A DNA stretch of 64,000 nt from the NCBI GenBank assembly GCA_934698975.1, contig CAKUVR010000012.1, positions 8,821-72,820 of the forward strand, written 5' to 3'. Made by a program: the position numbers and the translations under genes. A model generated the notes under the pieces. The model saw only the letters and a list, made by a program, of their open reading frames with translations. It was not told where the DNA came from and searched no databases. Source of the DNA: Cryptobacteroides sp934698975. GTDB lineage: Bacteria; Bacteroidota; Bacteroidia; Bacteroidales; UBA932. This document shows, piece after piece, positions 16,907 through 25,407 of the stretch. Each line of letters opens with the position of its first letter. Within the stretch, counting starts at the first letter, position 1.

Positions 16907-16994
16907 TGATAATCTTTGATTGTTTTTTCGGTCTATATTCCTTTTCTCATCAGTCATGTGCCACCTCTTCAAAAAGTAATCTATCCCCGAAAAG
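16897..16994. repeat. Duplicated non-coding block, copy A
   Basis: A block of about 100 bp is shared in the same orientation with 23181-23290. The best-kept part is 16925-16964 (TTTTCGGTCTATAT, then a CTTTTCTC segment, then TCAGTCATGTGCCACC), with further matches at 16897-16906 and 16982-16994. It lies between divergent genes (DUF1573 and parE). Confidence 0.75.
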
Positions 16995-17075
16995 ACTGCC
17001 AAATCTTTACCAATTTATTTTTTAACGCTTACTTGCCACATAAAAGATACTTTTTCAAATCCCGTCTAAAATTTG

Positions 17076-17083
17076 TAATTTTG
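17076..17083 (+). promoter_or_regulatory. -7 box of the parE operon
   Basis: TAATTTTG, a TAnnTTTG match 24 bases before ATG 17107. It supports that ATG, or the in-frame TTG at 17098, as the start. Confidence 0.55.
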
Positions 17084-17106
17084 TACGATTATGCGATTTG
17101 AAAAGA

Positions 17107-19044
17107 ATGGCGAACATAGAACAGAATTACAACTACACTGATGACAACATAAAGACCCTGGAAGGTGTCGAACACATCCGCAGACGTCCCGGAATGTACA
17201 TCGGAAGACTTGGCAATGGCTCCAACCCCGGGGACGGCATCTACGTGCTGCTCAAGGAGATCGTGGACAACTGCATCGATGAATTTTCCGCGGGATTCGG
17301 CAAGCAGGTCATCATAAAGATCGAAGACAAACAGGTCACGGTGAGGGACTTCGGACGAGGAATCCCGCTCGGCTCAGTCATCAAGGCGACCAGCCAGCTG
17401 AACACCGGAGGAAAGTTCGACGACAAGGCCTTCAAGAAGTCCGTTGGTCTGAACGGTGTGGGTACAAAGGCGGTGAACGCTCTGTCCGAGAGGTTCTATG
17501 TGGAGTCCTTCAGAGACGGCGAGAGTTCATGGGCAAGTTACGTGCGCGGAGAACTGGTGGACAGCGGCAGGAAGGAGAAAACCGGTGAGAAGAACGGAAC
17601 GCTTGTGATCTTCACTCCGGACAGCACGATGTTCGGAAACTTCGAGTTCAACATGGACTACGTCGAGACCATGGTCAAGAACTACTCCTACCTCAAGAAA
17701 GGGCTGGCTCTTGTGCTGAACGGGACGACATACAAATCCGGAAACGGTCTGCTTGACCTCATCAGAGACTCCATCAGCGAGACTCCTCTTTACGAGCCGA
17801 TCCATCTTGTCGGAGAAGATGTCGAGGTCGTGCTGACCCACGGCAACTCCTATGGTGAGAACATCGCCTCGTTCGTCAACGGGCAGAACACCCGTGACGG
17901 AGGAACGCATCTGGCCGCTTTCAGGGAGGCCATAGCCAAGACCCTCAAGGAGTTCTACAAGAAAAACTACGCTCCGGAAGACTGCCGTCAGGGAATAATC
18001 GGAGCGATAAGCATCCAGATACAGGAACCGAACTTCGAAGGTCAGACCAAGACAAAACTCGGTTCCACCTACATGTGGGAGAAAGAAAAGACGGACGAGA
18101 ACGGCAAGAAGATCCTGAACCCGGACGGTTCGATCGAGATTGACCGCGGACCGACAATCAGGTCTTTCGTCAACGACTTCATCGCCAGGAACCTGGACAA
18201 CTATCTTCGCATCCACAAGGACGTAGTCCCGATTATCGAGAACAAGATCAAGGAGTCGCAGGCCGAGCGCGAGGAGATCTCCGGAATCCAGAAGAAGACC
18301 AGGGAAAGGAACAAGAAGGCGAACGTCTACAACCGCAAGCTGCGCGACTGCAAATACCATTACGGAGACAAACTGCCTAAGGACAAACAAGACTTAGGGG
18401 AGCTCACGAGCATATTCATCACTGAGGGAGACTCCGCGAGCGGAACCATCACCAAGGTGAGAAAAGCTGAATACCAGGCCGTGTTCAGCCTGCGTGGAAA
18501 GCCTATCAACTGCTACAAGGAGAGTCACAAGAAGGTTGCTGAGAACGAGGAGCTGAACCTGCTGGTCTCGGCTCTCGGAGTCGAGGACGACCTTGACAAC
18601 CTGCGCTACAACAACATCATCGTGGCGACCGATGCCGATGATGACGGTATGCACATCAGGATGCTCGTGCTGACCTTCTTCATGAAATATTACCCGGATC
18701 TCATCAGGCGCGGACATGTGCATATTCTTCAGACCCCTCTTTTCAGGGTGGCGAACAAGAAGGAGAGGCGCTACTGCTACTCCATCGAAGAGAAAGAGAC
18801 CGCCGTCAAGGATATGAAGACCGCCGCGCAGATAACAAGGTTCAAAGGTCTAGGAGAAATCTCTTCGGACGAATTCGTGGATTTCATCGGGGAGAACATG
18901 AGGCTTGACCTCGTGAAGTTGTCCGATGAGGAGTCCATCGCCGACATCATGGAGTTCTACATGGGCGACAACACTATCGACCGGCAGAACTTCATCCGCG
19001 CGAACCTGCGCTCCGAGGAAGAACTTGAAGACGTAAACATCTAA
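17107..19044 (+). CDS. parE: DNA topoisomerase IV subunit B
   Basis: 645 residues from ATG 17107. The GHKL ATPase domain shows HIRRRPGMYIGRLG, EIVDNCIDEF, DFGRGIP and GLNGVGTKAVNALS. The transducer domain follows, then the TOPRIM domain with EGDSASGT (near 440) and DADDDGMHIR (near 510). The HIRRRPGMYIG form and the DGIYVLLKE segment are ParE-type rather than GyrB-type. The protein pairs with ParC (not in the window) to decatenate chromosomes. First gene of an apparent operon with an acyltransferase and an acyl-CoA ligase (12-base gaps). Confidence 0.95.
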   Translation: MANIEQNYNYTDDNIKTLEGVEHIRRRPGMYIGRLGNGSNPGDGIYVLLKEIVDNCIDEFSAGFGKQVIIKIEDKQVTVRDFGRGIPLGSVIKATSQLNTGGKFDDKAFKKSVGLNGVGTKAVNALSERFYVESFRDGESSWASYVRGELVDSGRKEKTGEKNGTLVIFTPDSTMFGNFEFNMDYVETMVKNYSYLKKGLALVLNGTTYKSGNGLLDLIRDSISETPLYEPIHLVGEDVEVVLTHGNSYGENIASFVNGQNTRDGGTHLAAFREAIAKTLKEFYKKNYAPEDCRQGIIGAISIQIQEPNFEGQTKTKLGSTYMWEKEKTDENGKKILNPDGSIEIDRGPTIRSFVNDFIARNLDNYLRIHKDVVPIIENKIKESQAEREEISGIQKKTRERNKKANVYNRKLRDCKYHYGDKLPKDKQDLGELTSIFITEGDSASGTITKVRKAEYQAVFSLRGKPINCYKESHKKVAENEELNLLVSALGVEDDLDNLRYNNIIVATDADDDGMHIRMLVLTFFMKYYPDLIRRGHVHILQTPLFRVANKKERRYCYSIEEKETAVKDMKTAAQITRFKGLGEISSDEFVDFIGENMRLDLVKLSDEESIADIMEFYMGDNTIDRQNFIRANLRSEEELEDVNI

Positions 19045-19056
19045 TATTCACAGACT

Positions 19057-19614
19057 ATGTCACGTTGGGCGAAATTTTGCGGATGGCTGCTGAAAAAGAT
19101 GGGATGGACCACTGTCGGTGGCCCGGCTCCCGAGGACAAATGTGTCATTCTTGGCGTTCCTCACACTTCCGTGTGGGATTTCGTCATATCCTATCTTTTC
19201 TACACGCAGTTTGACCAGACCGCGCACGTCATGATTAAGAAGGAGTTTTTCTTCTGGCCGGTAGGAGTCTTCCTCCGCAAGGTCGGATGCATTCCGGTTG
19301 ACAGGGGCAGTGCCGCCGCCATGGTCAAGAGCCTCATAGAGGAGATGGAGAAAGTGGACAGATTCCACCTCGCCATAGCCCCGGAAGGCACCAGAAAGGC
19401 TGTCAAGAAATGGAAGACAGGCTATCATCTGATCGCCAGAGAGGTCGGATGTCCCGTTTACATGGGCTATTTCGACTGGAAGACCAAATGCGTCAGCGTC
19501 GGGGAGAAAGTCGAGCTGACGGATGACGCACGCGCGGACACCGACAGGATCCAGGCCCTCTACGAACAAAAGCACTTCGAGGGCAAGCACCCAGAAGGCT
19601 ACATCACTCATTAA
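19057..19614 (+). CDS. 1-acylglycerol-3-phosphate acyltransferase family protein (PlsC-like)
   Basis: 185 residues, short for the family. The acyltransferase motifs are present: HTSVWD (H36 x4 D41), an arginine block near VDRG, and APEGTR near 107-112. No clear membrane helix, apart from a hydrophobic stretch near 40-50. It likely transfers an acyl chain to lysophosphatidate or a related acceptor. Its position between parE and an acyl-CoA ligase gene fits lipid metabolism. Confidence 0.85.
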   Translation: MSRWAKFCGWLLKKMGWTTVGGPAPEDKCVILGVPHTSVWDFVISYLFYTQFDQTAHVMIKKEFFFWPVGVFLRKVGCIPVDRGSAAAMVKSLIEEMEKVDRFHLAIAPEGTRKAVKKWKTGYHLIAREVGCPVYMGYFDWKTKCVSVGEKVELTDDARADTDRIQALYEQKHFEGKHPEGYITH

Positions 19615-19626
19615 AAAGGACAAATC

Positions 19627-21321
19627 ATGCCGATTTTCAGCCAAAGCAGGGAAAACTACGTCACAACCCTTGCCAAGCTATTTGAATATGCCACCGACAA
19701 TTTCGCCAAACGACCGCTCTCGCGGTTCGTCGAGGGAGGGCAGGAATATACCTACGAAAGTTTCAAGCACAAGTGTCTTGAGTTGTCGCACCGGTTCAAC
19801 CGGTTCGGAATCAGCGCGAGAGACAAGGTGGCCATCCTGTCCGGCAACATGCCGAACTGGACAGTGGCGATGTTCTCGTGCGTGCCGTTCGGCCGTGTGA
19901 CCGTGCCGATCCTTCCGGACTCTTCCGAAAGCGAGGTGACAAACATTCTCAACCACTCGGAATGCAAGGCGATCTTCGTGTCAAAGAAGCTGCTCGGCAA
20001 ACTGAGCCAGGAGGTCATCGACAAGCTGACTCTCGTGATCGACATCGAGACATTCGAATTCATCAAGAAGGACGACAAGGCTTTCACATGCGAGGGACAC
20101 GGGGTTGATCCCCAGGCCGATGACCTTGCCTCAATCATCTACACATCAGGGACTTCCGGCAAGGCCAAGGGTGTGATGCTCAGCCACCGCAACTTCTGCC
20201 AGAACGTCATCGCTGCCTACCACGCCCAGAAAGCCGGGAAGCGGGACCGTTGGCTTTCCATCCTTCCGATGTCCCACACCTACGAGATGGCGTTCAGCGT
20301 CCTCTACCCGTTGTACGTCGGAGGTTGCGTCTATTATATTCAGAAACCGCCGACTCCGAGCATCCTGATGCAGGCGATGAAGAAGGTGCATCCGACCATT
20401 ATGTGCTCTGTGCCGCTAATCATTGAGAAGGTTTACAAGAACAGCGTTGTGCCGACAGTCCAAAAAAGTCGCGTGCTGTCATGGATGAAAGAGCATACTC
20501 CCCGTCTTCTTTACTGGCTGATCGGGAAGAAACTGTACAACTCTTTCGGTGGCAAACTGAAGTTCTTCGGCATCGGTGGCTCGAAACTCGACTCAACTGT
20601 GGAGGATTTCCTCAACAAGGCCGGATTTCCATACGCCATCGGCTACGGTCTGACCGAAACGGCTCCGCTGATCACCAACGCGTGCGTGGGAAAGACAGTG
20701 GTCGGATCGATCGGAGTTCCGGCCTACAACGTGGAGGTCAAGCTCCAGAACGTGAACCCCGAGACCGGAGAGGGCGAGATTGTCGCCAAAGGAGACAACG
20801 TGATGCTGGGCTACTACCGCGATCCGGAAAGAACCCGCTCCGTACTCACGGACGACGGATGGTTCCGCACCAACGACCTTGCGTGCCAGGACTCAAAGGG
20901 CCGCTACTACATCAAGGGAAGGCTTGGGAATATGATTGTGGGACCTTCCGGAGAAAACATCTACCCGGAGGAGATCGAGCAGGTGATCAACACTTTCTCC
21001 GGTGTGAACGAATCCCTTGTGGTCGAAAGGAACGGCAAGCTTGTCGCGCTTGTCAAGTTCGATGACAATGTGCTGGACTGGAACCAGGAGCGCGAGGACA
21101 AATTCTTCGACAACCTCCAATCAATGAAGCAGTCTGTCCTTGAATATGTCAACAAGCATGTCAGCAAGCAGTCCAAGATCGGTGAAGTCGAGGCTATGAA
21201 AGAGAACTTCGAGAAGACCGCCACCCACAAGATCCGCCGGTTCAAGTACAAGGAGAAGCAATCTGACGAGACATCATCACAAGAGCTTGAGGAAAAATCT
21301 GAAGACAAGACATCCACATAG
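19627..21321 (+). CDS. AMP-dependent long-chain fatty-acid-CoA ligase family protein
   Basis: 564 residues. ANL superfamily signature motifs: IIYTSGTSGKAKGVMLSH near 172-190, a GYGLTETAPL motif near 340, and a GWFRTNDLA motif with the hinge KGRLGNMIV near 430. The C-terminal tail is highly charged. It adenylates a fatty acid and forms the CoA (or acyl carrier) thioester. It is shorter than full-length FadD15-type ligases but complete in motifs. It follows the acyltransferase by 12 bases, so the pair could activate and transfer an acyl chain. Confidence 0.9.
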   Translation: MPIFSQSRENYVTTLAKLFEYATDNFAKRPLSRFVEGGQEYTYESFKHKCLELSHRFNRFGISARDKVAILSGNMPNWTVAMFSCVPFGRVTVPILPDSSESEVTNILNHSECKAIFVSKKLLGKLSQEVIDKLTLVIDIETFEFIKKDDKAFTCEGHGVDPQADDLASIIYTSGTSGKAKGVMLSHRNFCQNVIAAYHAQKAGKRDRWLSILPMSHTYEMAFSVLYPLYVGGCVYYIQKPPTPSILMQAMKKVHPTIMCSVPLIIEKVYKNSVVPTVQKSRVLSWMKEHTPRLLYWLIGKKLYNSFGGKLKFFGIGGSKLDSTVEDFLNKAGFPYAIGYGLTETAPLITNACVGKTVVGSIGVPAYNVEVKLQNVNPETGEGEIVAKGDNVMLGYYRDPERTRSVLTDDGWFRTNDLACQDSKGRYYIKGRLGNMIVGPSGENIYPEEIEQVINTFSGVNESLVVERNGKLVALVKFDDNVLDWNQEREDKFFDNLQSMKQSVLEYVNKHVSKQSKIGEVEAMKENFEKTATHKIRRFKYKEKQSDETSSQELEEKSEDKTST

Positions 21322-21342
21322 GAAAATAGGAATAATAAAAGA

Positions 21343-21365
21343 GAGGGTGACTTTTGGTCACCCTC
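21343..21365. terminator. Hairpin after the acyl-CoA ligase gene
   Basis: A 9-bp stem GAGGGTGAC / GTCACCCTC with a TTTTG loop, 21 bases after the stop. No U-tract on the plus strand; on the minus strand it is followed by TCTTTTATTATT. It may serve both converging genes. Confidence 0.6.
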
Positions 21366-21414
21366 CCAGTCGGGCGGCAGATGGCACCGGAATACTATTC
21401 CGACTCAGGCTCTT

Positions 21415-21561
21415 CTACTTTTTACGGTAATGAGCCTTGACATAATGCTTTTTGCCATTAACCATCCTAAAATGACCTCTGACAAAAACTATATGTGCGA
21501 CATCCTTGCAGTCTATGCAAAGGCGCTCGTCAACGCTTATTTGGATAATAATGTTTTTCAT
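21415..21561 (-). CDS. Small basic hypothetical protein
   Basis: 48 residues from ATG 21561. The C-terminal half is basic and aromatic (VRGHFRMVNGKKHYVKAHYRKK region), a pattern seen in short Bacteroidota proteins with VRGxxR and YVKxHxR repeats. A TATTTTTG box lies at 21712-21719 on this strand, leaving a leader of about 145 bases. That leader contains a CAGGGT/ACCCTG hairpin (21635-21662). The longer reading from 21714 would start inside the promoter and is rejected. No function is known. Confidence 0.45.
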   Translation of the reverse strand: MKNIIIQISVDERLCIDCKDVAHIVFVRGHFRMVNGKKHYVKAHYRKK

Positions 21562-21634
21562 TACAAAATGAATTTGGAGCATGTTGCGAGCCGGGAGCGG
21601 CTTGTCTAGATCACATCGCCCGCCAAACAAAAAA

Positions 21635-21719
21635 CAGGGTAAGAAAAAACTTTCCGACCCTGTATTAAATTCGCGTTGAGCTTGCCTCTCAACTCCTATT
21701 ATTATCCAACGCAAAAATA
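21635..21719 (-). promoter_or_regulatory. Promoter and hairpin leader of the small basic protein
   Basis: TATTTTTG at 21719-21712, then a leader with a hairpin pairing CAGGGT and ACCCTG (21635-21662) around a purine-rich loop. The rest of 21562-21887 holds AT-rich short repeats of ACAAATTT (21750-21785) and no gene. Confidence 0.35.
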
Positions 21720-21887
21720 GTTAAAGTTTCATTAATAACAAATAATTTGTCACAAATTTACAAATTTACAAAATTTACAAAAGACCGCCTGCAAACAATG
21801 AGGAGTCAGCAGGAAGAAGCGCTAGTAAACCGGCCTGATGACGAGTCCATGATCGCTCAAACAGGTGATTCATGTAAAACTGGCTCT

Positions 21888-23102
21888 TCATTTGAAAAGA
21901 AGCGGGACAAACTGGCTGAGGTAGATACGCCAGTTACGCCAGATGTGGCCGCCGGTGGATTCCACGTAGGTATAGTCATAGCCGGCGTCGTCGAGCTTCC
22001 TGCGGAAGTCGGTGTTGGCTTTGTAGAGGAAGTCATCCTTGCCGATGCCAATCCAGAAAAGGGACGGATTTGTTGCGAACAGTTTCGCAAGCTTGCCGTC
22101 AAAATCTTCGTAGACGGGAGATTCATTTTCAGGGAATATGGCGGCGGAGAACAAGCCGATGTACGAGAATGTGCCTGGGTATTCCTTTGAGATGTGGAGC
22201 GAATGGAATCCACCCATCGACAATCCGGCTATCGCGCGACCTTCCTTTTTACGGATTGTACGATAGTGAGAGTCAACATATTCAATGATCTCTGGGAAGG
22301 AGGTTTCGTAGGTGCCGTCCATGGTTTTTGGAAGGTTGAACTGTGGCTGGACAAGTCCGTGGGAGGTTTCGCCTGGGGCGGCCTCCTGAGAGGCGTTGCC
22401 GTTCGGCATCACCACGATCATCGGTTTCGCCTTGCCTTGCGCGATGAGATTATCGAGGATCTGGGAGGCGCGTCCGAGTTCCATCCACGCCTGCTCGTCT
22501 CCACCCATTCCGTGCAGCAGGTAGAGCACCGGATAGCGGGTTTTTCCGCTGTTTTCGTAACCTGCCGGAGTATAGACTGTCATCCTGCGCCTCATTCCAA
22601 GCGAAGGGCTGTCATACCAAATCTTCGACACAGTCCCATGCGGTGCGTCATTTACCTTATAAAGTTCAGCCTGACCGCCACCGACAATGAATATGCTCGT
22701 GACCGTGGCCACGTCCCTTATCTGATAGACGTTCGACGGATCATTCATCCGCTGACCGTTTACAATGAACGAGTAGCTGTAAAGCTCAGGCTCGAGAGGG
22801 GCGCTTGTATATTCCCAGATCCCATTCTGGTTTTGGACAAGTTCGGCGACTCCCGGGACCTCAAAATCTCCGTTCGGAGTGCTGATCTTTTGCGGCGGCA
22901 GGAAATCTCCCGTCACCTGAACTCTGATCACATTAGGTGCTGAATACCTGAAAGTCATGGTGTTGCCCTCATTGACCTGAGGCGACACCACCTGTGCCCC
23001 GCTCCATAGTGCCTGCTGCGCGGAAGCGTCTGCCACCATAGCGAACACATTCAGTATCAAAGCTGCTGTCAGACAAAATAAAAACTTAATATTACGTTCC
23101 AT
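21888..23102 (-). CDS. Secreted CE1-type esterase (feruloyl/acetyl-xylan esterase family)
   Basis: 404 residues from ATG 23102. Signal peptide about 1-27. Residues about 30-125 form an N-terminal E-set/CBM48-like domain (VTGDFLPP..., YSYSFIVNGQRMNDPSN). The alpha/beta-hydrolase domain follows: YPVLYLLHGMGGDEQAW, nucleophile Ser in GLSMGG (near 296), and a C-terminal TGGHIWRNW with the catalytic His. This N-terminal module plus esterase layout is typical of xylan-acting esterases of Bacteroidota. The substrate is inferred from the family. It is monocistronic and divergent from the DUF4153 gene, with copy B of the non-coding block between them. Confidence 0.9.
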   Translation of the reverse strand: MERNIKFLFCLTAALILNVFAMVADASAQQALWSGAQVVSPQVNEGNTMTFRYSAPNVIRVQVTGDFLPPQKISTPNGDFEVPGVAELVQNQNGIWEYTSAPLEPELYSYSFIVNGQRMNDPSNVYQIRDVATVTSIFIVGGGQAELYKVNDAPHGTVSKIWYDSPSLGMRRRMTVYTPAGYENSGKTRYPVLYLLHGMGGDEQAWMELGRASQILDNLIAQGKAKPMIVVMPNGNASQEAAPGETSHGLVQPQFNLPKTMDGTYETSFPEIIEYVDSHYRTIRKKEGRAIAGLSMGGFHSLHISKEYPGTFSYIGLFSAAIFPENESPVYEDFDGKLAKLFATNPSLFWIGIGKDDFLYKANTDFRRKLDDAGYDYTYVESTGGHIWRNWRIYLSQFVPLLFK

Positions 23103-23180
23103 AACCGAAAAATTTTCTTTACGACACAAGATAATGATTATATTCCGGAATTATTGCTTAGCAAGCATTAAGTAGCCATC

Positions 23181-23290
23181 AAAAAATAACCTGCATCATC
23201 TTAAGGAATCTTTTCGGTCTATATCTCTTTTCTCTTCAGTCATGTGCCACCGGCACACTCCTTCTTCGAAAATAGATCTATCCTCGAAAA
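23181..23290. repeat. Duplicated non-coding block, copy B
   Basis: Second copy of the block at 16897-16994. The strongest match is 23211-23250, with AAAAAATAAC at 23181-23190 and TATCCTCGAAAA at 23279-23290. It again sits between divergent genes (esterase and DUF4153). Confidence 0.75.
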
Positions 23291-23350
23291 TCTTCTCATA
23301 ATCTGAGGCAACTTATTTTTTCCATGTTACTAAAAAACAAGTTGGTATTC

Positions 23351-23371
23351 TTTAAGGATTACTAAATTTGC
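23351..23371 (+). promoter_or_regulatory. Promoter of the DUF4153 gene
   Basis: TAAATTTG at 23363-23370, with TTGG at 23342-23345 as the -33 (17-base spacer). The leader is under 20 bases. The 21-base stretch is identical to that of the DUF1573 promoter (16898-16878, other strand). Confidence 0.75.
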
Positions 23372-23389
23372 AGGTAAAGAAGCAAAAAC

Positions 23390-25090
23390 ATGATCAACAA
23401 AGCCACATTCAAAAACCTGTGGGGAAAGGCGGCTGGGACTTTCAAGAGGTTCCCGGTCTCGTCTTGCTTCATGGCCGCGGCGGCAATTCTGGCTGTCGTG
23501 CTTGTTCATTCGGATGACAAAATCAAGGGGAATGACGCTTTCTTTCTGATGTTCTGGACGATAACATCCGGACTGCTGAATATGGCGGTCAGACTCGGGT
23601 TCACGGACTGGAGAAATGGCGAAGAAAAATCCATCAAGCCGCTTTGGACCCTCACCATCAACGCATTGTGGCTTGGAATCTGCCTTCTGTTCCGATGGTA
23701 CTGGCCGTTGGACATGAGTTGGCTCAATGCGGCGACAACCCTTGTGTGGATCATCGTGTCTGGGATATTCCTTGCCCCCGTCTGGCGGAAATCCGACAAT
23801 GACACAGGGCTTTGGAACCACACCATAGACTGCGTCACCGCAGCATTCACCGCATTCGTGGTCGGGCTGCTTCTGGCCGGAGGGTTGGATCTGCTCGTTC
23901 TCGCGTTCAAAATGCTCTTCGGTCTTGAGATTGGCTGGAAAGTGGTTGTGGACGTGTTCTGGGTCAGTATGATATTCATTGCTCCGATGGTGTTCATGCA
24001 ACTGATCCCGGCCAAAGGCAGATATGACGCCGACAGGCCAGGAAAGGCCGGACTCGGGTTGATCAACTACCTGCTGTTTCCTCTTTTGGGAGCTTACGTC
24101 CTCACACTCTACGTCTATGCGGCGAAGATCATCTTTGAATGGAACCTGCCGCGGGGGTGGGTGTCAACTCTGGTGATGGCGTCAATGCTTTGCATGGTGC
24201 TGATGATATTCCTGATTTATCCGGTGCAATTCCGCGAGGAACGCGACAAATGGAGATTCGACCGCAAGGCACTGAGGCTTCTGCCCGCAATATTCCTGCC
24301 ACTGCTTATGCTGATGACAGTCGGACTCGTCAAAAGGGTAAGCGACTACGGGATCACCGCACCACGCCTTTATCTCATGCTCTTCAACGTTTGGTGTTAT
24401 GTAGTCTGCATAGGACTGACAGTCAACAAATCAAAAACATTCCGCTGGATACCTCTGTCCTTTTTCGCGCTTGCAGTCCTTTCGTCCGTCGGTCCCCAGA
24501 ATTTCGCCGCACTGTCCCGAAGAGTCCTCGTCAGCGATGTCAAGAAAGCGATGTCATCGATTTCCCCTGACATCAGATTTCCATTGGACTCGGCAAGATA
24601 TTCAGAAATCATGGAATCATGTGATTCAGCGTCTGTGGTGGGAATTGACCGGAAAATGGAATATCTCTTCACTCAATATCACGAGAAAGTCGTGCGTGAG
24701 ATTGTTGACACGACGGTCGGGTTCTGGAACTTCGGCAGTTGGGCAGACAGATGCCAGGCTGACACCGTGGCAGTCAATGACAGCGCATTCCGTTGGTTGG
24801 AGATAAACACGGAAGGGGCTTTTAAGATTCCGGATGGGTGCACCCGCTTTGAAAGCATCAATTTCAATGGATCCGTTCCTTTAGCGGACACAGTCTTTGT
24901 GACAGGCTCAGCCGATTCTGTAAGGTTGGCGATTCCGATGAGTGAGGTTGACAGGGCGCGGAAAGAGAACGGAAACGAACCTTTGTACTTTCACGGGAAC
25001 AACGGTGTGTTCTTTACGGACCACATCTCGACCGACAACGAAGGAGACTCGATGCGTGTCAACCTCAAGGGGATCATGTTTCTGAAATAA
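23390..25090 (+). CDS. DUF4153 membrane protein
   Basis: 566 residues. About ten membrane segments fill residues 25-365, followed by a soluble C-terminal domain of about 190 residues. The layout and sequence fit the DUF4153 family common in Bacteroidales (annotated as unknown function). No catalytic motif is evident. It is transcribed alone from the promoter at 23351-23371. Confidence 0.75.
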   Translation: MINKATFKNLWGKAAGTFKRFPVSSCFMAAAAILAVVLVHSDDKIKGNDAFFLMFWTITSGLLNMAVRLGFTDWRNGEEKSIKPLWTLTINALWLGICLLFRWYWPLDMSWLNAATTLVWIIVSGIFLAPVWRKSDNDTGLWNHTIDCVTAAFTAFVVGLLLAGGLDLLVLAFKMLFGLEIGWKVVVDVFWVSMIFIAPMVFMQLIPAKGRYDADRPGKAGLGLINYLLFPLLGAYVLTLYVYAAKIIFEWNLPRGWVSTLVMASMLCMVLMIFLIYPVQFREERDKWRFDRKALRLLPAIFLPLLMLMTVGLVKRVSDYGITAPRLYLMLFNVWCYVVCIGLTVNKSKTFRWIPLSFFALAVLSSVGPQNFAALSRRVLVSDVKKAMSSISPDIRFPLDSARYSEIMESCDSASVVGIDRKMEYLFTQYHEKVVREIVDTTVGFWNFGSWADRCQADTVAVNDSAFRWLEINTEGAFKIPDGCTRFESINFNGSVPLADTVFVTGSADSVRLAIPMSEVDRARKENGNEPLYFHGNNGVFFTDHISTDNEGDSMRVNLKGIMFLK

Positions 25091-25310
25091 TATTCAAGGA
25101 TATTCCCGAAGCAAAGAGATTTGGAATATCGCTTTTTGGCCGCTTTTGACTGCTTTTTGACTTTTTGTCTCGGTAGGGATTTGGAATATTCACAGATTAT
25201 TGCTTTATTCGCTGACAAGACTGAATGCCGCGGGGCAAAGAATCCGCAAAGCGAGTTAGGTTATATCGCACCTGACCCGCTTTTTTGTTTTTCCTTCGGC
25301 ACTATGTATC

Positions 25311-25389
25311 GGGGGCAGAATGGCCGTTGCTGCACCCGAAACCACTGATTATTGGCATTGCGGGGGCGTGAACGGCCTGAGCGCACCCC
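25311..25389. repeat. REP-like hairpins upstream of the RAYT gene
   Basis: Two units. One spans 25311-25337 and runs from GGGGGCA to TGCACCC (27 bases). The other spans 25362-25389 and runs from GGGGGC to GCGCACCCC. Each can fold as an imperfect hairpin. They lie just before the RAYT start at 25408. The rest of 25091-25310 has no gene. Confidence 0.65.
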
Positions 25390-25407
25390 GCCAAATATTT
25401 TTGAACT

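Noticed and set aside
17527..18390. Antisense frame of 287 codons opposite parE
   Set aside because: Shadow of a highly conserved gene; low-complexity Val/Leu/Asp composition.
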